A stretch of DNA of 64,000 bases from Larimichthys crocea (lineage: Eukaryota > Chordata > Actinopteri > Sciaenidae). The notes beneath the pieces are model-generated. The model saw only the letters and a program-made list of their open reading frames with translations. It ran no database searches and was not told the DNA's origin. Where the stretch lies: contig NC_040021.1 in the NCBI RefSeq assembly GCF_000972845.2, positions 10,382,908-10,446,907 on the forward strand. Direction: 5' to 3'. Below, piece by piece: positions 11,319 to 24,119 of this stretch (its first letter is position 1; each line of letters begins with the position of its first letter). The position numbers were made by a program, and so were the translations under genes.

Positions 11319-13069
11319 GGGAAGCCAAAGCGGAAGGCTTTGGAGAAGGGACAATGGTCACCATGGATACGCATAGGTCTGAATGGAGCATGAGGAGCAC
11401 CTGCACGCTGAGTTAGTCCTCTGTCTGGGGAAGTCATCCCCACATCATCCACAGGGAGTCGGCTATTGTCTTTTTAAACCCACAACAAAAGTTTTTCAGC
11501 ATTGTCCCTGGAAACATCACAGCTTAACTCATCAGAAACTTCATTTCAAGCTAAAAAATACAGCAAGTCCCTCTGACTGACTGCAACAAGTTTCTGAACT
11601 TTTCTGAACTTCTCATCCATTGTTTTGTAAACTCTTTTTGGAAGACAAAAGCCTCCCTGGAGTCCCGACTGAGTCCATTCAGAGGTGATTGGACCTTTAC
11701 TATCTATTGTTTACATATCAGGACCAGAAATCTCCTCTTCTGGTTTAGAGGTTTACTTGATTACAGCGGTGAACATTTCGTTCTGAGATTCCTGTCTCAC
11801 GCTATAATCACGCAGACAGTGACTTAATTCATAGGCCATTTTAAGGTCAAATTTTGAGTACTTCATATTGACCTTAAAGTTAAATTATCTACTTAAACAT
11901 TGCAGGTAAATTGTTAGAAGCTAGATATGAAGTGAATTAGCTAATACAAATCTAATAATTAATTAGTTTCTAGCACCCAGCATAAGAGAGTTAAATTAAT
12001 GTCCTAAAACTGAGGACCTATATCAGCCCATATTCATGACATTTAAACTTTATTTGCAGTGCTCAATGCAAACTGATCACAGTTTGTCCACGATACGAAT
12101 ATACAACTGAACTGAAACACATAAAACTTAAATATGTAAAGAAAATGTAAATAGAAACATACGACAAGTTTAAGTGACACTTATTTTACGGTCTACCTCA
12201 CTCGTCTCCTCCTCTCAACTGGAGATAAGGAGCCTGCTTCATTGAGTGTGAGAACATCAATCAACACCACTACCCACAAGGCCAGAGGGAAGGTAGAGGG
12301 TCAGGCTTTGGGTTAAAGGGTCACGGTCGCTTCAGACACACAGCACAGGTGCGATGTTTATTGAAGGACTATACTGGTTAACAAGCAAGGAAGTTTAATG
12401 GGGTTGGATGGGGTTGCTAAAAAAAAAACTTAACGATTCCTCAAAATGTTTGTTTAATCATAGAAAGCTGATGTGGTAACAAAAATGCCAATATGGACAT
12501 ATTGAAACTAACTATTAACTAGAGCTAGATGTAAACTGTTGAGATGTTGAACTGAAGCAACTAATCTAACGTTTCTGCTTTAATAATAACAGAGATAAAA
12601 AAAAATTTCAGCCTCTCTGATCTGATGTGTTCAGCTAGCATATATACATATAGCTGGTGAGAATTCTGAGTGAAATGCCATGAAGGAGTTTAGGTTAAAT
12701 ATAGGTTTAGACATATCGCTATGTGGGTCACTGCCCTGTAGGCCGAATCTAACACGGCCGGCCCGAAGAAAAAACACACTGAGCTCCTGCTGTCCTCCCG
12801 AGAGTGTGTGGAAGTCATACACACACACATTCCTGGAATTCAATTCACACACACAGGGGTGTAAGCGTACACAGATGTTCACAAACAACCCTGTATAACC
12901 AGTATCTGCCTGGTCAAAGCTCAATTAAACTGTTATTAGTTAAACTAAGTTATTAAATAAGACATTTTTTCAAAACATGATCCAGCATGTGCCAACACAT
13001 CTGAACAATACTGGGACATTTAGTTAAGTTTAGTTAGATAGACCTGATTTGATACTAGAATAGTTATCA

Positions 13070-13230
13070 GGCTGTAACAAATGAATATTCTCATTATGAA
13101 TTTATCTGTTCAATATTTACTTGATTAAGCGATTCATCATTTAGTCTGTAATGTGAGAAAATTGTGAAAAATGAAAAGTTCTTAGTCTAAGGTGATGCCT
13201 TCAAATGTTTTGTCGGTCCAAAAAGTCCAA
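13070..13230 (+). mobile_element. Miniature DNA transposon relic, copy 2 (3' truncated)
   Basis: It starts GGCTGTAACAAATGAATATT and continues with the ATTCTCATTATGAATTTATC-like segment, then 'TGTGAGAAAATTGTGAAAAATG', matching the forward consensus of the element at 10093. The 3' half fades after about 13225. Confidence 0.6.
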
Positions 13231-15929
13231 ACAGTCCAAAAACGAATTAATTTTATAAGACTGAGACAATAAGACTAAGAATGCTTCACATGATGACTTA
13301 ATTACACTTAACTTATTCAAACTGGATGATGGTTCAGGCTACTCCATGCAAACCAAGCGCATACTTCATCAACAAAGCATGTCTGTTTGGTTGTGTCGGG
13401 ACATCTGCAATTCCCCCTCAACTGTTGTCCGCAACCAAAACATCTGAAGCCGCTATAACGCTCAAACATCAGAGTGGTTGAAAACAAACCTGGGAAAACT
13501 GGAGCCTGAAGTTCCACCCAGCCAAAGACTTGTTCTTCCAGGATGGACATGGCCCGAGCTGCCCTTAACTGACCCCACAACAAGGAGGTCGGATTAAATC
13601 TCTGCAATATGTTTGCTCGACAGGGGTTACGTTCACCAAGATTGACAGAAATGTTGCATTTCCATTCCCCCACCACTGCGGGAAACCTCCAATTTGAGTG
13701 AGGATGAGGTTTCCAAAATCACTCTAGCTAATCCCTACTTAGCCCCATCTAATGTCTCCTTAACGTACTCTACTGGAGTGGAGTGGAGTGCAGAAATAAC
13801 TTATGTAACATACCAAAAGCCACACCAAGTGGTCTGGGCGGCTAGCAAAGGGCTTACACTAAAATGCAAGGCTTTACCGCAGGAGAGGAGAGGAGAGGAG
13901 GGGGGAGTCGCCAAAACAGATGAGAATCCACTCTGTCCACAGCTGGATGTGGAGGAACATGGGCTCAGTATGTGTCACATCTGCCTCAGAGCTGGCGATC
14001 GAACTCGTAACATAACATAAGCAAACATTCTGTAACTGGCAACCAATGCACAGTACTGTAATCTACTGGCGTGCACAGTATTTGGGTCAGCTGAAAGCAG
14101 GAAACTCAAACTGGTAGTGGTGCTTGTGAACTCTTAAACAAAGTAAATTCTTAAATGTATAAATGAAAAGCCCTTTCTCCTACGATACAACTAGGTTTGT
14201 CAAACATACAAAGTTAAACCAGAAAATCTTGTTTAAAAATGACTTCATCTAACAAAAAGGATTTTTTTTTTCCTCCAACACAACTCCCACATCTGTTTCT
14301 CTCCATATACCAAAATCTGACCAGAGTCACACAGTGTGGAAACTGTAACTGACATAAATCACTGCGCACAGCTGATGAACTGGGATACTTGCAGTGTTTC
14401 AGTTTGTATTAGCTCATTTCTCGAAAACCATAAATCTACAGGGTACAGAAGAGAAGAAAATTCTTGGAGCTCACAAGAGGGATGATTTCGTCACTTCGGA
14501 GATAAGAGCAGTTTAGTAAGACGCAGCTGAGCACCATTTTGTTCCTCGTTTTATTGCATGTATTGCAACGCCTGGAGCACATCTTCAACAAATCTTATTA
14601 TTTTATTCGCTGCATGTGAAGAGTTCATTTTGTACAATACAATTCTGGCTTATTGGTTGCTGGGGAACACAAGTGCAAACCAGACCAAACAGTGTAGAGC
14701 TGGCGTATACTTACAGGAATGAGCAACATTGTTATATTAATGTTCACATTTTCTTGATATGCAGAATCATAGAAGTGAGAAAGATAGGTAAACATGTTCG
14801 CACATCTGTGCAGCAGCATGTGTTTCTCAACAAAAGAGACCAAAAAAATGGAAGAAAAACTCCTACATGCAGCATCAGTTCTGCTGTGTTCCTTTGTGTT
14901 AACAGTGGCATAGCATCTATTTGAAAACTCCCACAGTAACACATGACTGATGGTGAGGTCAGTGTTTGTGTGCAAAGCAAAGAGCTTGAGTCATACATAC
15001 AAAGTCATACATAAAGCATAAAGTATGCTGTAATATCAACAAGAGATGAAACGACAGTGTGCAAAACGAGGCTTCCAGTAAAAGATGAACCAGTTTACCT
15101 TTTATCTCACTTTAGCTGGTCAGTCAAGTAATAGCCAACACATGGCCTCACTCTGCAGGACAGCAGCAGCCCAGCAACTGCTGCTCTGCCAGCTGTTACT
15201 GTGCACAAAACACACTCATACACACAAACGCGCACGTATCTTTTTTTCGCGGCTAAAATATACCAAATTCTGATCAATTTAAAGCTCATGCATAGCGAGG
15301 TTTTATATCAGTACCGCTTCCACCAAAGTAAAGAATGAGCCAGAGTGTAACTGGGAAGAAGAGCGATTACAAAGCAAATAGATAGAGGAGGGGGGGAAAA
15401 AAAGGAGAGGTAGGATTAAAGTCAGCAAACCTGAACAAGTCAGAGACAGGAAAAAAAGAACAAAGGAAGGAATGATTAAAGAGAGAAAGGAGGGTTTCCT
15501 TCACTAAAGGAAAACACATGAGGAAGGATATTGTGTTGAGGACGCCGCTGTGACAGAGATTACTTTCCACACAGAGGAGAGAGATGAAGTTCAAACTTTT
15601 CTTTGTCTCAGAAAGTCTGAGGGGAAAGTCCCACACTTATACAGAGGTGATGCAGACATATACATATAACACACACACACACACTTACCTTTCAGACAGA
15701 ACATAGCTCCTCACCTATATCTCCATTTATCCGCAGGAAACAAACAGTGGTTTCTTTCTCTGGTCTTCACTCTTTCCTGATTTTCCTCTTCCTTGCCCTC
15801 CTCTCTCCTCCTCTCTCCCCCTCTCTCTGTTGCTCTACTAGTCCTAGTCGGTCAAAGCCTTCACACACAGACACACAGATCCCGACACATACACTCCTCT
15901 CTCCTGTTGACTCTCTCGCCATCTCCCTC

Positions 15930-16033
15930 CCTCTCTTTTTCCCCCCTCACACACACACATGCACACACTCTGAGTGGAGGCTAGCCAACTTCTACACTGC
16001 AGGAAACTGCTGTGCGACCCCCCCGCTCTGCTT

Positions 16034-16064
<31 letters not shown>
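15930..16064. repeat. Pyrimidine-rich stretch with (CA)n and (CT)n tracts
   Basis: A CA tract at 15948-15971 and a pure (CT)14 tract at 16037-16064, set in CT-rich sequence that starts near 15760. It could form triplex-type structure. Confidence 0.85.
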
Positions 16065-16070
<6 letters not shown>

Positions 16071-16249
16071 CTTAAAGTCTCTCCACAACGCTGACAAACC
16101 CCCCCATCTCTCCGCCCCCATTAGTATTAAGAAGTAGAGAGCCAGAGCCTCGATCTGAAACTCCTGAACCTGCTGTCACTCCATGATTACTGTTCTAAGG
16201 CCAGAAGTTAACCCAAAAGCATATAGCTAATAAATAGTATTTAAATTAA

Positions 16250-16520
16250 TTTGAACAAGATCTATGATGTTATTGGGGCAGGCGCAATTAAAAACAAATT
16301 ACACAATCGCACACTGAGCGTCAGCCTCGTCGAGGATTGTGATTGTAGAGAATCTGGGCAGTCAGCAGTTCAGAGGGAGGCAGGGGGCCCCGGGTTGAAG
16401 CCGATCCATTGTGCGCTGATCAAATATAATCGCTTTAATCCCCACATTTCAACTGTTTGTTATCAGACGCCGCTACAAGCTGGGTGCATCCCACAATTTC
16501 CACGTCTGCCGCTCTGATTT
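16250..16520. promoter_or_regulatory. Candidate conserved non-coding element
   Basis: A non-repetitive block between a CT-rich tract and AT-rich intron. It holds GGCGCAATTAAAAACAAATT, CTGATCAAA (TCF/LEF-like), CTTTAATCCCC (Otx/bicoid-like TAATCC) and several homeodomain-type ATTA cores. It has no open frame with splice sites. The call rests on motif density and complexity, not on alignment. Confidence 0.3.
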
Positions 16521-17671
16521 AGCAGAAGCATCACACAGAGGGGAGACAGAAACACTGACTCACTCAGACTGTGGAAAAGTCAAAATACTATTTTGCCTAC
16601 GACAGAAGGAGTTCTTAATGTAAGAACAGTGATCTGGGCTTCAGTGCCCTTAAAACATTCTGACAAAATAATATAACTCAAAAGAAGCAGAGATCAAAAA
16701 TCATGCAGAAGCTAGGGAGAGATTTTTTTTAGAAAAAGACCCTGAAAAGGACAGCAGGACAAAAATATCCAATCAATACACAATTAGCACTGGAGCATAA
16801 GCAACCTTTAATGGAGGCTGTGTGGTTCCAAAAATCCAAACGCAGTGATGACAGACAATGAATGTGTCAACTCAAAGTTTAGCTTACTCACACACTACAC
16901 GGCTGAATACAAAATGCCATTGATTTCCAATGAGGATCCGTAATGGCTTCCTCTAACACTCACACAAAAACACAGTAGGTCTCTGCTTTCAGGGTGATAA
17001 AGTTTAAAGATAAAGAGACATAAATATAAAAGACACTCGAGCTTCATTAAACAGGGTAATAGTTTGACTTATTACGAGGTTGCAGTTTCGTTCATTACTC
17101 ATCAATTATCATGCCCTTTAAACACTAATCAGAGGAGTCACGCTCCTGGTGACATCCGTAATCACAACAAATTTATGGTGAAAACTCGATGCTGCATTTC
17201 ATTTGCATTGACTTCTATTCTGCAGCTAATATTTATTCTGTATTATAGAAACCTGCTTAACAACATGCAGAATATAGCTGTGTGATGGCTCCATGTTCAT
17301 CATGTTCACTGCACTGTAACCTTTCATGCATAATGGTTAGAGTAATTGCAGTAGCAGTTAACCTCAAATTATTGTGTTCTTACTCACAACTACTGCTGTA
17401 ATTTATGTCATCATAAAGCATTATAAGGGCTTACAGTGACATTTAAACTACTCATCACATCGGGTTATAATCCTTTATATAGGATTTTATAATATATGAT
17501 AGCCATGGGATTAATGGAAAGTCTCTTTATCAGGCCTTGTTAGTCAGAAATACCAGAGTAAGTGTGTTTGTGTGTGAATGTGTGTGTTTTATGAACATGT
17601 TAATCCCATGCCAGATTGGCTTGCAGGCAGCGACACCTCTGCCTGGACCAGATGTCACCAATTACAAGATG

Positions 17672-17710
17672 ATGAGTGTGTATGAGTGTGTATGAGTGTG
17701 TATGAGTGTG
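17672..17710. repeat. 10-bp tandem repeat, about 4 units
   Basis: The unit TATGAGTGTG is repeated almost perfectly four times (the first copy lacks its T). Confidence 0.9.
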
Positions 17711-19609
17711 ACGGTGGGAGTGACATGGAGCCCCTCTGCAGGACTGCATGAAATGCCACAAAAACACAACCCTGGAAATAATCAGCAGTTAAAACACATA
17801 CAAATCCCTCAATGGACCCATCTAACCAGACAATAAAATCTGACTTCATCAAACCTCCACCTTAATTAGACGCTGAATTCCCCAAAATGGCTTTAACTTT
17901 AACCTTCACCATAAAACCCTTGACTCCGAAGAAACTCTTGAGGTCTGCCTAATCACTGCTCTACAGAGCTGAAGTCGTAAAAGTCGCACAGAGGTGGAAT
18001 TTGTTGCCTATTTTTAAAGTGTTTAGAGCATGTTTTTGTTTGTTTTCTTCAATGAGGATCATTCAGGCGATTAAAGTTACAGCATATACAGTAGGTAAGT
18101 GACAATAAGTATATTTCCATCAACTTGATTTTGTGCGTTTATTCAATTCAAGTCGTATCAATAAAGTGGATAGAAACATACAAATGTGATTTTCTGAAAA
18201 TCTGTGCTCCGTCTGGGAGGAAACTTGGCTTATTTTGACTGTCATCACTCCAAAACACAATTAATTTAATTATATTGCTAATAAGGTTCAAAAGCTTCAA
18301 ACGCTCATCCAAATTCCAGAGCTTTTTTTTTTTTGTTACAAGCATGCTTTAAAAGCAGTAAAGTGAGTACATATTTATTTATTCATCTGTTAGTTATTAG
18401 ACTTTAAAAGAATTTTCTAATTAGAATTAATACTACTTATTATTGCCTCCATTTTGTATTATATTATTGTAAGTCTGATTTAAAAGAAGGTCTTCTTTAG
18501 GACATGTCCGCACTGGACTGCGTGGCAACACGGGTCCTCTGGTTAAATGGCGGTTGTACTGTAACTGCAGCATATAAAGACTGTATTCAGAGGCATTCCA
18601 AACTGACCACTGTTGTCGCTCTCCAAAATACAGTCTTTGACATGATTCAGCCCTCTATGATAGTGTTTTATTCGTACACAAAGGCCCAATGTTAGACAAT
18701 ATCTTATCTTCAACGTCAGTCAATAACTCTGCGTGCTGCACGTCTTCTATCGCACCCGGTGCAGAACAGACATAACGTGTTGTTACTGTCAACTGCGAGC
18801 TCTGCGTCAGTGTGAGATAAAACTGAAAAACATGACAAACAAGAAGTAAACGTGTTGTGTCAAACGTAACACTTACTGTACGGTTGTCACGCGAGAAGAA
18901 GGAACATGGAATTGAAAAAATCTGAACCTACCAGACGGCAAAGTTGAAACAGATTGATAAGATAAGAGATATACTTTATCTCCTATCTTTAGATAGATTA
19001 ATAAACTGAAAAACATCACTGGATTTGTGATCAAGGCGACTGAACAAGGTCGGCTCTTTTTACATGACATCATCACAGCTCCTGTATATGTGGATTATAA
19101 TCTCTAACCTCTGGATTGTGTTGGGACAACATCAGTACATCCTATCAACATAAGCCCTCTAAACCTTTATCCCCTTTATAAACTGAAATCATCCTCCACC
19201 TCCCCTTTTTCACCATCGAGTCAGAGCATTCACGGATTAGATGGCATAATACAAAAGGTAATAGGATACATACAATATGATACAGAAAAGGCGGGTGGGG
19301 CAAGTCAGAGAGCTGTTTTTTTACTGGGAAATACAAGTAAATGCGATGTAATGCGGGCTAAGAGTGTGACCTGACAGGCTTTGTAGGGTTCTTTTGTGGG
19401 TCTGATCTGGGATCAACATAAAAAAGAGGTTATGTGGATCAGAGAGCAAAAGATTTGACTTACCTGAAAATCAGCGTATCATTGTTGGCACATAGGAGAG
19501 AAAGACAGAAAGAAAAAAGCTGATTAGAAACAGTTTTTCACATCTTTCCTTCACGATTAAGTGTGCACGTAACTATATATTTCCGTGTACAGTAGGAGTG
19601 TGTATACGC

Positions 19610-19745
19610 TCCGGGCTGTGGGCCACATTACCAGATTCCCAATGCCTGCTTTTTAATGAGGCCTTGCTGGTTTATAAATCACATCCCCTCCCCCCCACGG
19701 CAGAATTATCATCTGCTAATCTGGATTTACACACAGACTACATAA
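19610..19745. promoter_or_regulatory. Candidate conserved non-coding element
   Basis: Unique sequence with TTTTTAATGAGGCC, GGTTTATAAATCAC, GAATTATCATCTGCTAATCTG and GGATTTACAC, all homeodomain-type cores, beside an 11-base C-rich run. Inference only. Confidence 0.22.
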
Positions 19746-20279
19746 TGATGTAGAGTCTGTATTGCTCTTTGGACATGTGTCAGTCCGTTAGCTGGTCCAA
19801 AACCACTAAAAAAAGACTACACTACTACTGTTACACAACAGGTTTGAATCCTCTTAAATTTCTGTACGCATCTAACATAGATAAATATGTTCTCCTACGT
19901 AGACTAAATTTGTAAAAAGCTCATTAATAGCATTTTAGACAAGACCCAATTCTGGTTCTGGCCCCAACAACACTGCTGCAATGGTAAATATTTGGGTCGA
20001 TATGTTGTGGCCCATCAATTTGAAGAAAACTACAGTAACATACTGTAAAAACACATCGCAAAAACCACTAAATCCTTTAATCTCCCTACATCCATGTTAA
20101 CATGATGCACTCCTACGTGCCAACAGCAGAAATCTCAATGAGTCATCATGTTCATTTCATGTGGTGACTTGCTGTACACAACACATAAACAGTATATACT
20201 GTAAGAAGCAGTGAAGTAATCATGTAAAGCCCACATCCCAAGTCAGACAGATGAGATCAGGGACTTCAGCAGCCTGCCC

Positions 20280-20430
20280 CAGGGAGCCCGACCTGATCTG
20301 TTCGTTGACATGGCCGCTATTATGAATACATTTTGATTGATTCAGACAAACAGCGATGCAGGGGAGGGATCAATGTTTGATTGAGGAGATTGATCAGGTC
20401 ATTGTGTGTCTATTTATATCTGAGACAGAG
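20280..20430. promoter_or_regulatory. Candidate conserved non-coding element
   Basis: It contains TTTTGATTGATTCAGAC (two overlapping Pbx/Meis-like TGATTGAT cores), TTATGAATACATTT and a further TTTGATTGAGGAGATTGATC. Repeated TGAT-type cores in non-repetitive sequence suggest an enhancer, but this has not been shown. Confidence 0.3.
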
Positions 20431-20827
20431 CAAGGAAGAAAGAGAGAAGACAGCAAGAGCAGGAGGGAGTCCAAACTACAGATGCGATGCTAACACAAAT
20501 CACCTCTTTTTCACCACTGTTGCCACCTACAGGCTTTAGGCCTTACGGGCAGAGTCAGTCCTCAGCTGGAAATCACTGAGGAAATGTGTCTCACATTATT
20601 TTACAATACACACTAAATCTAAGCAGGTTTTGACTATGTGAGATGTCAACATGAATACTAAATCCACTTGATTTTTGGGCACGCCGTTGTTCCACAACTC
20701 TCTGCACAAAGAAAACTGAGGAGCTGCTCACAGCAGGAAAAAGTAAAACATATTCTGGATGGTGGTTGGAAGAGTTTCAGGAACGTCTCATAAAACAGTA
20801 AAGACAAAAAAAGGATTAAATCTTTGA

Positions 20828-20945
20828 GGCATCCTGCTGGTCTGGTGGTTAGGATGCATACCATATATTCTGACCAGGGACCTTTGTTCCGTGTCACACC
20901 CCTCTCGTCCTTTCTACCCATGCTGCTCTCTGCTGAAATGCTTAA
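20828..20945 (+). mobile_element. tRNA-derived SINE relic (V-SINE-like)
   Basis: The head, GGTCTGGTGGTTAGGATGC at 20839-20857, fits an RNA polymerase III A box in a tRNA-like context. A degenerate B box lies near 20880. It is followed by the 'CACCCCTCTCGTCC' stretch usual for fish SINEs of this type. The B box no longer matches GGTTCGANNCC, so it is probably inactive. Confidence 0.6.
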
Positions 20946-21466
20946 AACTTATTAAATGCTTGTAAAACTTTATATTTTTTTAATTTGAACTGGCATCCCC
21001 AAAAATGCAGTTTAAGTGCAGTTCATTATACACACTTCTGTTAGTGTGGACTGGACTTTTTGTATACTAACTTACTTACTAATTTACTATGAAACTTAGC
21101 TTATAGTGCATATTATACACAGTGAGTCTGAGCACTGTTAACCTGCAGTACAGTCACTAAGATATGAAAAATGATATTGAGTATAGTTTGATTCTTTTAA
21201 GACTAAATAAACATTTTCTTACTCTACAAATGAAGCCAAATATTTAAAAAGACCAGCCAAAACATTTAGTTTTGTGTTGTTCCGTTTATAAATTCTCAGT
21301 CAGTATTGTTGATCCACCTCAAGTCAATTAAAGTTCGTCAGGTCTTCACCAGGACATCCAATAGCAGCTTGTGTAACAGACGGCTCTCTCACACATGATT
21401 GGTTAAGAGTTACCCCAATAGCAAGGTCAAACTCAACCACACTAGGAAGCGCTCACTCGCACACCC

Positions 21467-21480
21467 GTTACCTTGGCAAC
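21467..21480. promoter_or_regulatory. Perfect RFX X-box match
   Basis: GTTACCTTGGCAAC fits the palindromic RFX consensus GTNRCC-N2-RGYAAC in every position. In ciliated lineages such sites drive ciliary genes, but none is known here; a site in a large intron may be incidental. Confidence 0.4.
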
Positions 21481-23061
21481 CTGGGCAAACACCCAGCCAG
21501 TCAAGCTGGAGGTTGCGTCAAAATTGCAGGTTTTGGAGCCACAGGCACTCATTTTAGGGCTATATTTACACACAGGCACAGTGCGCGGCTGCCCATGTTT
21601 CTTGTAATGGGTCCTGGCAAGCGTGTGGAAGCAAGATCCAGATGTTATAAATACTTCAGGTTCAAACTAGAGAGGTATTCTTATGAGACGTTTCCTCTGT
21701 GTGGTGTACAGTGTGCATATGTACAGTATGTGTGAGTATATGTGTGTGTGGATGGAATAATTTTATATTGACCTGTCTCTGACACTGTCTCGGGCCTAGA
21801 ATTAGCTATAAGAAGAAATAGACTGTGTGTACGACAGAGAAAGAAAAGAAAAAAAAGAGGGCGTGTGACAGAAAAAATTGAGCTGGAGAGGATGAAAAAC
21901 AAAAGTCTTGTTGCTGTTTTAACTCATTTCTCCATCCTCCAGTGTCTTCTCTCCATCTCCAAGTTAATATAACAAAATCAATAAACACTCCCCCTTCCTC
22001 CCTTTTAGCTTCAACAAGTAAAAGCTCAATTATCATAGATTGAAAATGACCAATTTGGAGCTGCTTCCTGACTCTACTCATTAAATAATCAATCGGGAGA
22101 CTCGAAACCTATTAGACTGTTAAATTAACAGTGAAGGCTTAAAATGAGATGTGTCAAAGACAAAAAGTAAGAAGAGCTTTCTGAGGACTACACGAGGGAG
22201 TGGACATGGACACGATGGATTCAAAATAAGGTTAAAGATGATCAAACTTCTGGTATTGTACATTCACGTAAAGATTTGTCTCAAGGGCCGACAAGGACCA
22301 TTTTTGCACATGCACAGTTATAGTTTATAGGGGACCATCACTGTTTACTTCATGTGGAAATCACCCGGAGCATACAGATACATTTAATATTAAAGGTTTG
22401 ATTTACACCTTAACAACATGTATGACACAGTTTTTCAAGTTTTCCTGTAATGTTGATGAATGATAAGAATGAATCAATTCTGTCTCAACTAATAGAGTAG
22501 AGTTAATAATTATCGTCAACAAATAGATACAATATGTATGCATACAAAATTTTTTTGAGGCTTGTACTTTAACAACTTTAACAACTACTTTAACCATTTA
22601 ACAACAACTGCATTAACAAGTAATGACGACATTCCAAAATGGTGACCGCAGCGCCTACTCTCTGACTTTGAGAAAAAAATGTGAGGACTTCAAACCATGC
22701 TGGCGATGTGCAACCCTGAGCCGTTTTAAGAAGGGGGCAGGTTCAGAGGTGACAGAGTGACTAGAAAGGAGTGAGACATGCAATAAATGACAGCAACGAG
22801 CTCCACATTCCTGTGAGTCTTTAAGAACTGCTTTAGTTTGGGCAAACAGATGCATGAAAACAATTATTTATTTATTAAATATGTTGTGAATAAACATGCA
22901 GAATCGAGACTGAGTTTGAACTGCTTCACTTCTCTTGGTGCAGATTCGCCTGTTATGAACGTGGTCTTACTCCAGTAGCTTTGCGCTCACAGGGAGGCTA
23001 TCATTATGTATGCTGCAGAGTTCAGCTGAGTCAGATCATTCTTATGCTTGCTAAAAACAAG

Positions 23062-23081
23062 ATAACTTATGCATAAGTTAT
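23062..23081. repeat. 20-bp perfect palindrome
   Basis: ATAACTTATGCATAAGTTAT equals its own reverse complement. The core ATGCAT with flanking AA/TT resembles a POU/homeodomain dimer site, but no factor can be assigned. Confidence 0.9.
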
Positions 23082-24119
23082 GTATGCTCTGGTCAGAATC
23101 AGTAAATGAGTTGGTCGCTCTATGTCTTCTCGCTTGGTTCAGTTTCTTTCAATCAGACTCAAGCCCAAGGGAACCGAATTATCTCACTAAAACCTTCATG
23201 AGAATGTTTGCTCGTTGGTTAAACGTGTCTGGGACAGGAGTGAGAAAGTAAACACAGGAAAAAAAGTCTTGTCTGCCCAAATATTCAGCATCAAATCCAG
23301 GTCAGACATGGATTCATTTTCTGGCTATCCTCATCCCAACACGGATCACGTTCCCCCCACAAACAGACCGCTTCCTCTAAAGGGTCTCCTTGTGGCTGTT
23401 TTGGTAAGTAAACACGATTACTGTGTTCGGTTCTGCCCAAATGAACACAAGTCAGATTCAAACTGGAATAAACAAAGCGGGTTTGTGGGCTAATATACAT
23501 GTGCTGGCTATGTATCATGTCTAAATAGTCATGTGCAGACTGCTACAGAACTGTGCATATGGACATGGACGTGCATGTACCATGAATATAGCGAACATTG
23601 CACTGTTTTGTCACGTTGTGTCAAGGTTCAATATAAGATTTAATTTAAAAGCCGACACCATCCTGCATATATCTGAATATTAAACATAATTTTAACAGGT
23701 AATATTGATTATTATTCATTTATAATTATGGATGCCTTCATTGTGCTTACTGATGTCTGAGTCCAAACTGAAACAGACGACAGCAGTACGGGTCAGAGTT
23801 AATGAAGAAAGTCTTGAGCGTCAGTGTCTTTTTCCACTTGCAGCCAAAGGTTAGGCTACAGTTACAACCATTGTCCCCAAAGTCTTATTGACACCGCTGG
23901 CCAAAGACACACACAGCTAATGAACTGATCAATAAGTGATGAGCCCAATCAGGAAACACAATACCCCTGAGGTAGTGCGAGAAGTATAAATGGCTTTCTT
24001 ACCTCAGTCAAATGATGTCCAATTAGAAATGTCACTGAAGAAAACATTATTCTACGGTATCATTACTTCGTCTGGGTGATGCGATATGCAAGCTACACAC
24101 ACGCACACACACACAAACC

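Larger units (their letters stand above)
8761..13000. other. Intron between the two candidate exons, part 1: transposon copy and microsatellite cluster
   Basis: It contains a miniature transposon copy at 10093-10365 followed by the densest simple-repeat cluster of the window (10414-11318). The block 11590-11740 is non-repetitive. Open frames across 11090-11452 are CA/TG repeats read as His/Thr or Val/Cys and are not genes. Confidence 0.6.
13001..18000. other. Intron, part 2
   Basis: It holds a second copy of the miniature transposon (13070-13230), pyrimidine-rich and CA-rich sequence at 15750-16064, a non-repetitive regulatory candidate at 16250-16520 and a 10-bp tandem repeat at 17672-17710. 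The stretch 13320-14030 has open frames on both strands but no domain I recognise and may be old repeat material. Confidence 0.55.

Noticed and set aside
11090..11452. 120-codon minus-strand frame
   Set aside because: Mostly (Thr-His)n from CA repeats; not a protein.
13317..14020. Back-to-back open frames on both strands
   Set aside because: No recognisable domain or splice site. The phrase GCGATCGAACTCGTAAC near 13996 is like a B-box or repeat tail, so this may be old repeat material, but the family could not be named.
18500..18509. GGACATGTCC, a perfect p53 half-site
   Set aside because: A functional p53 site needs two adjacent half-sites, and no second one follows.
20839..20890. tRNA-like A and B boxes
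   Set aside because: Part of a SINE relic; no full cloverleaf and a broken B box, so not a tRNA gene.
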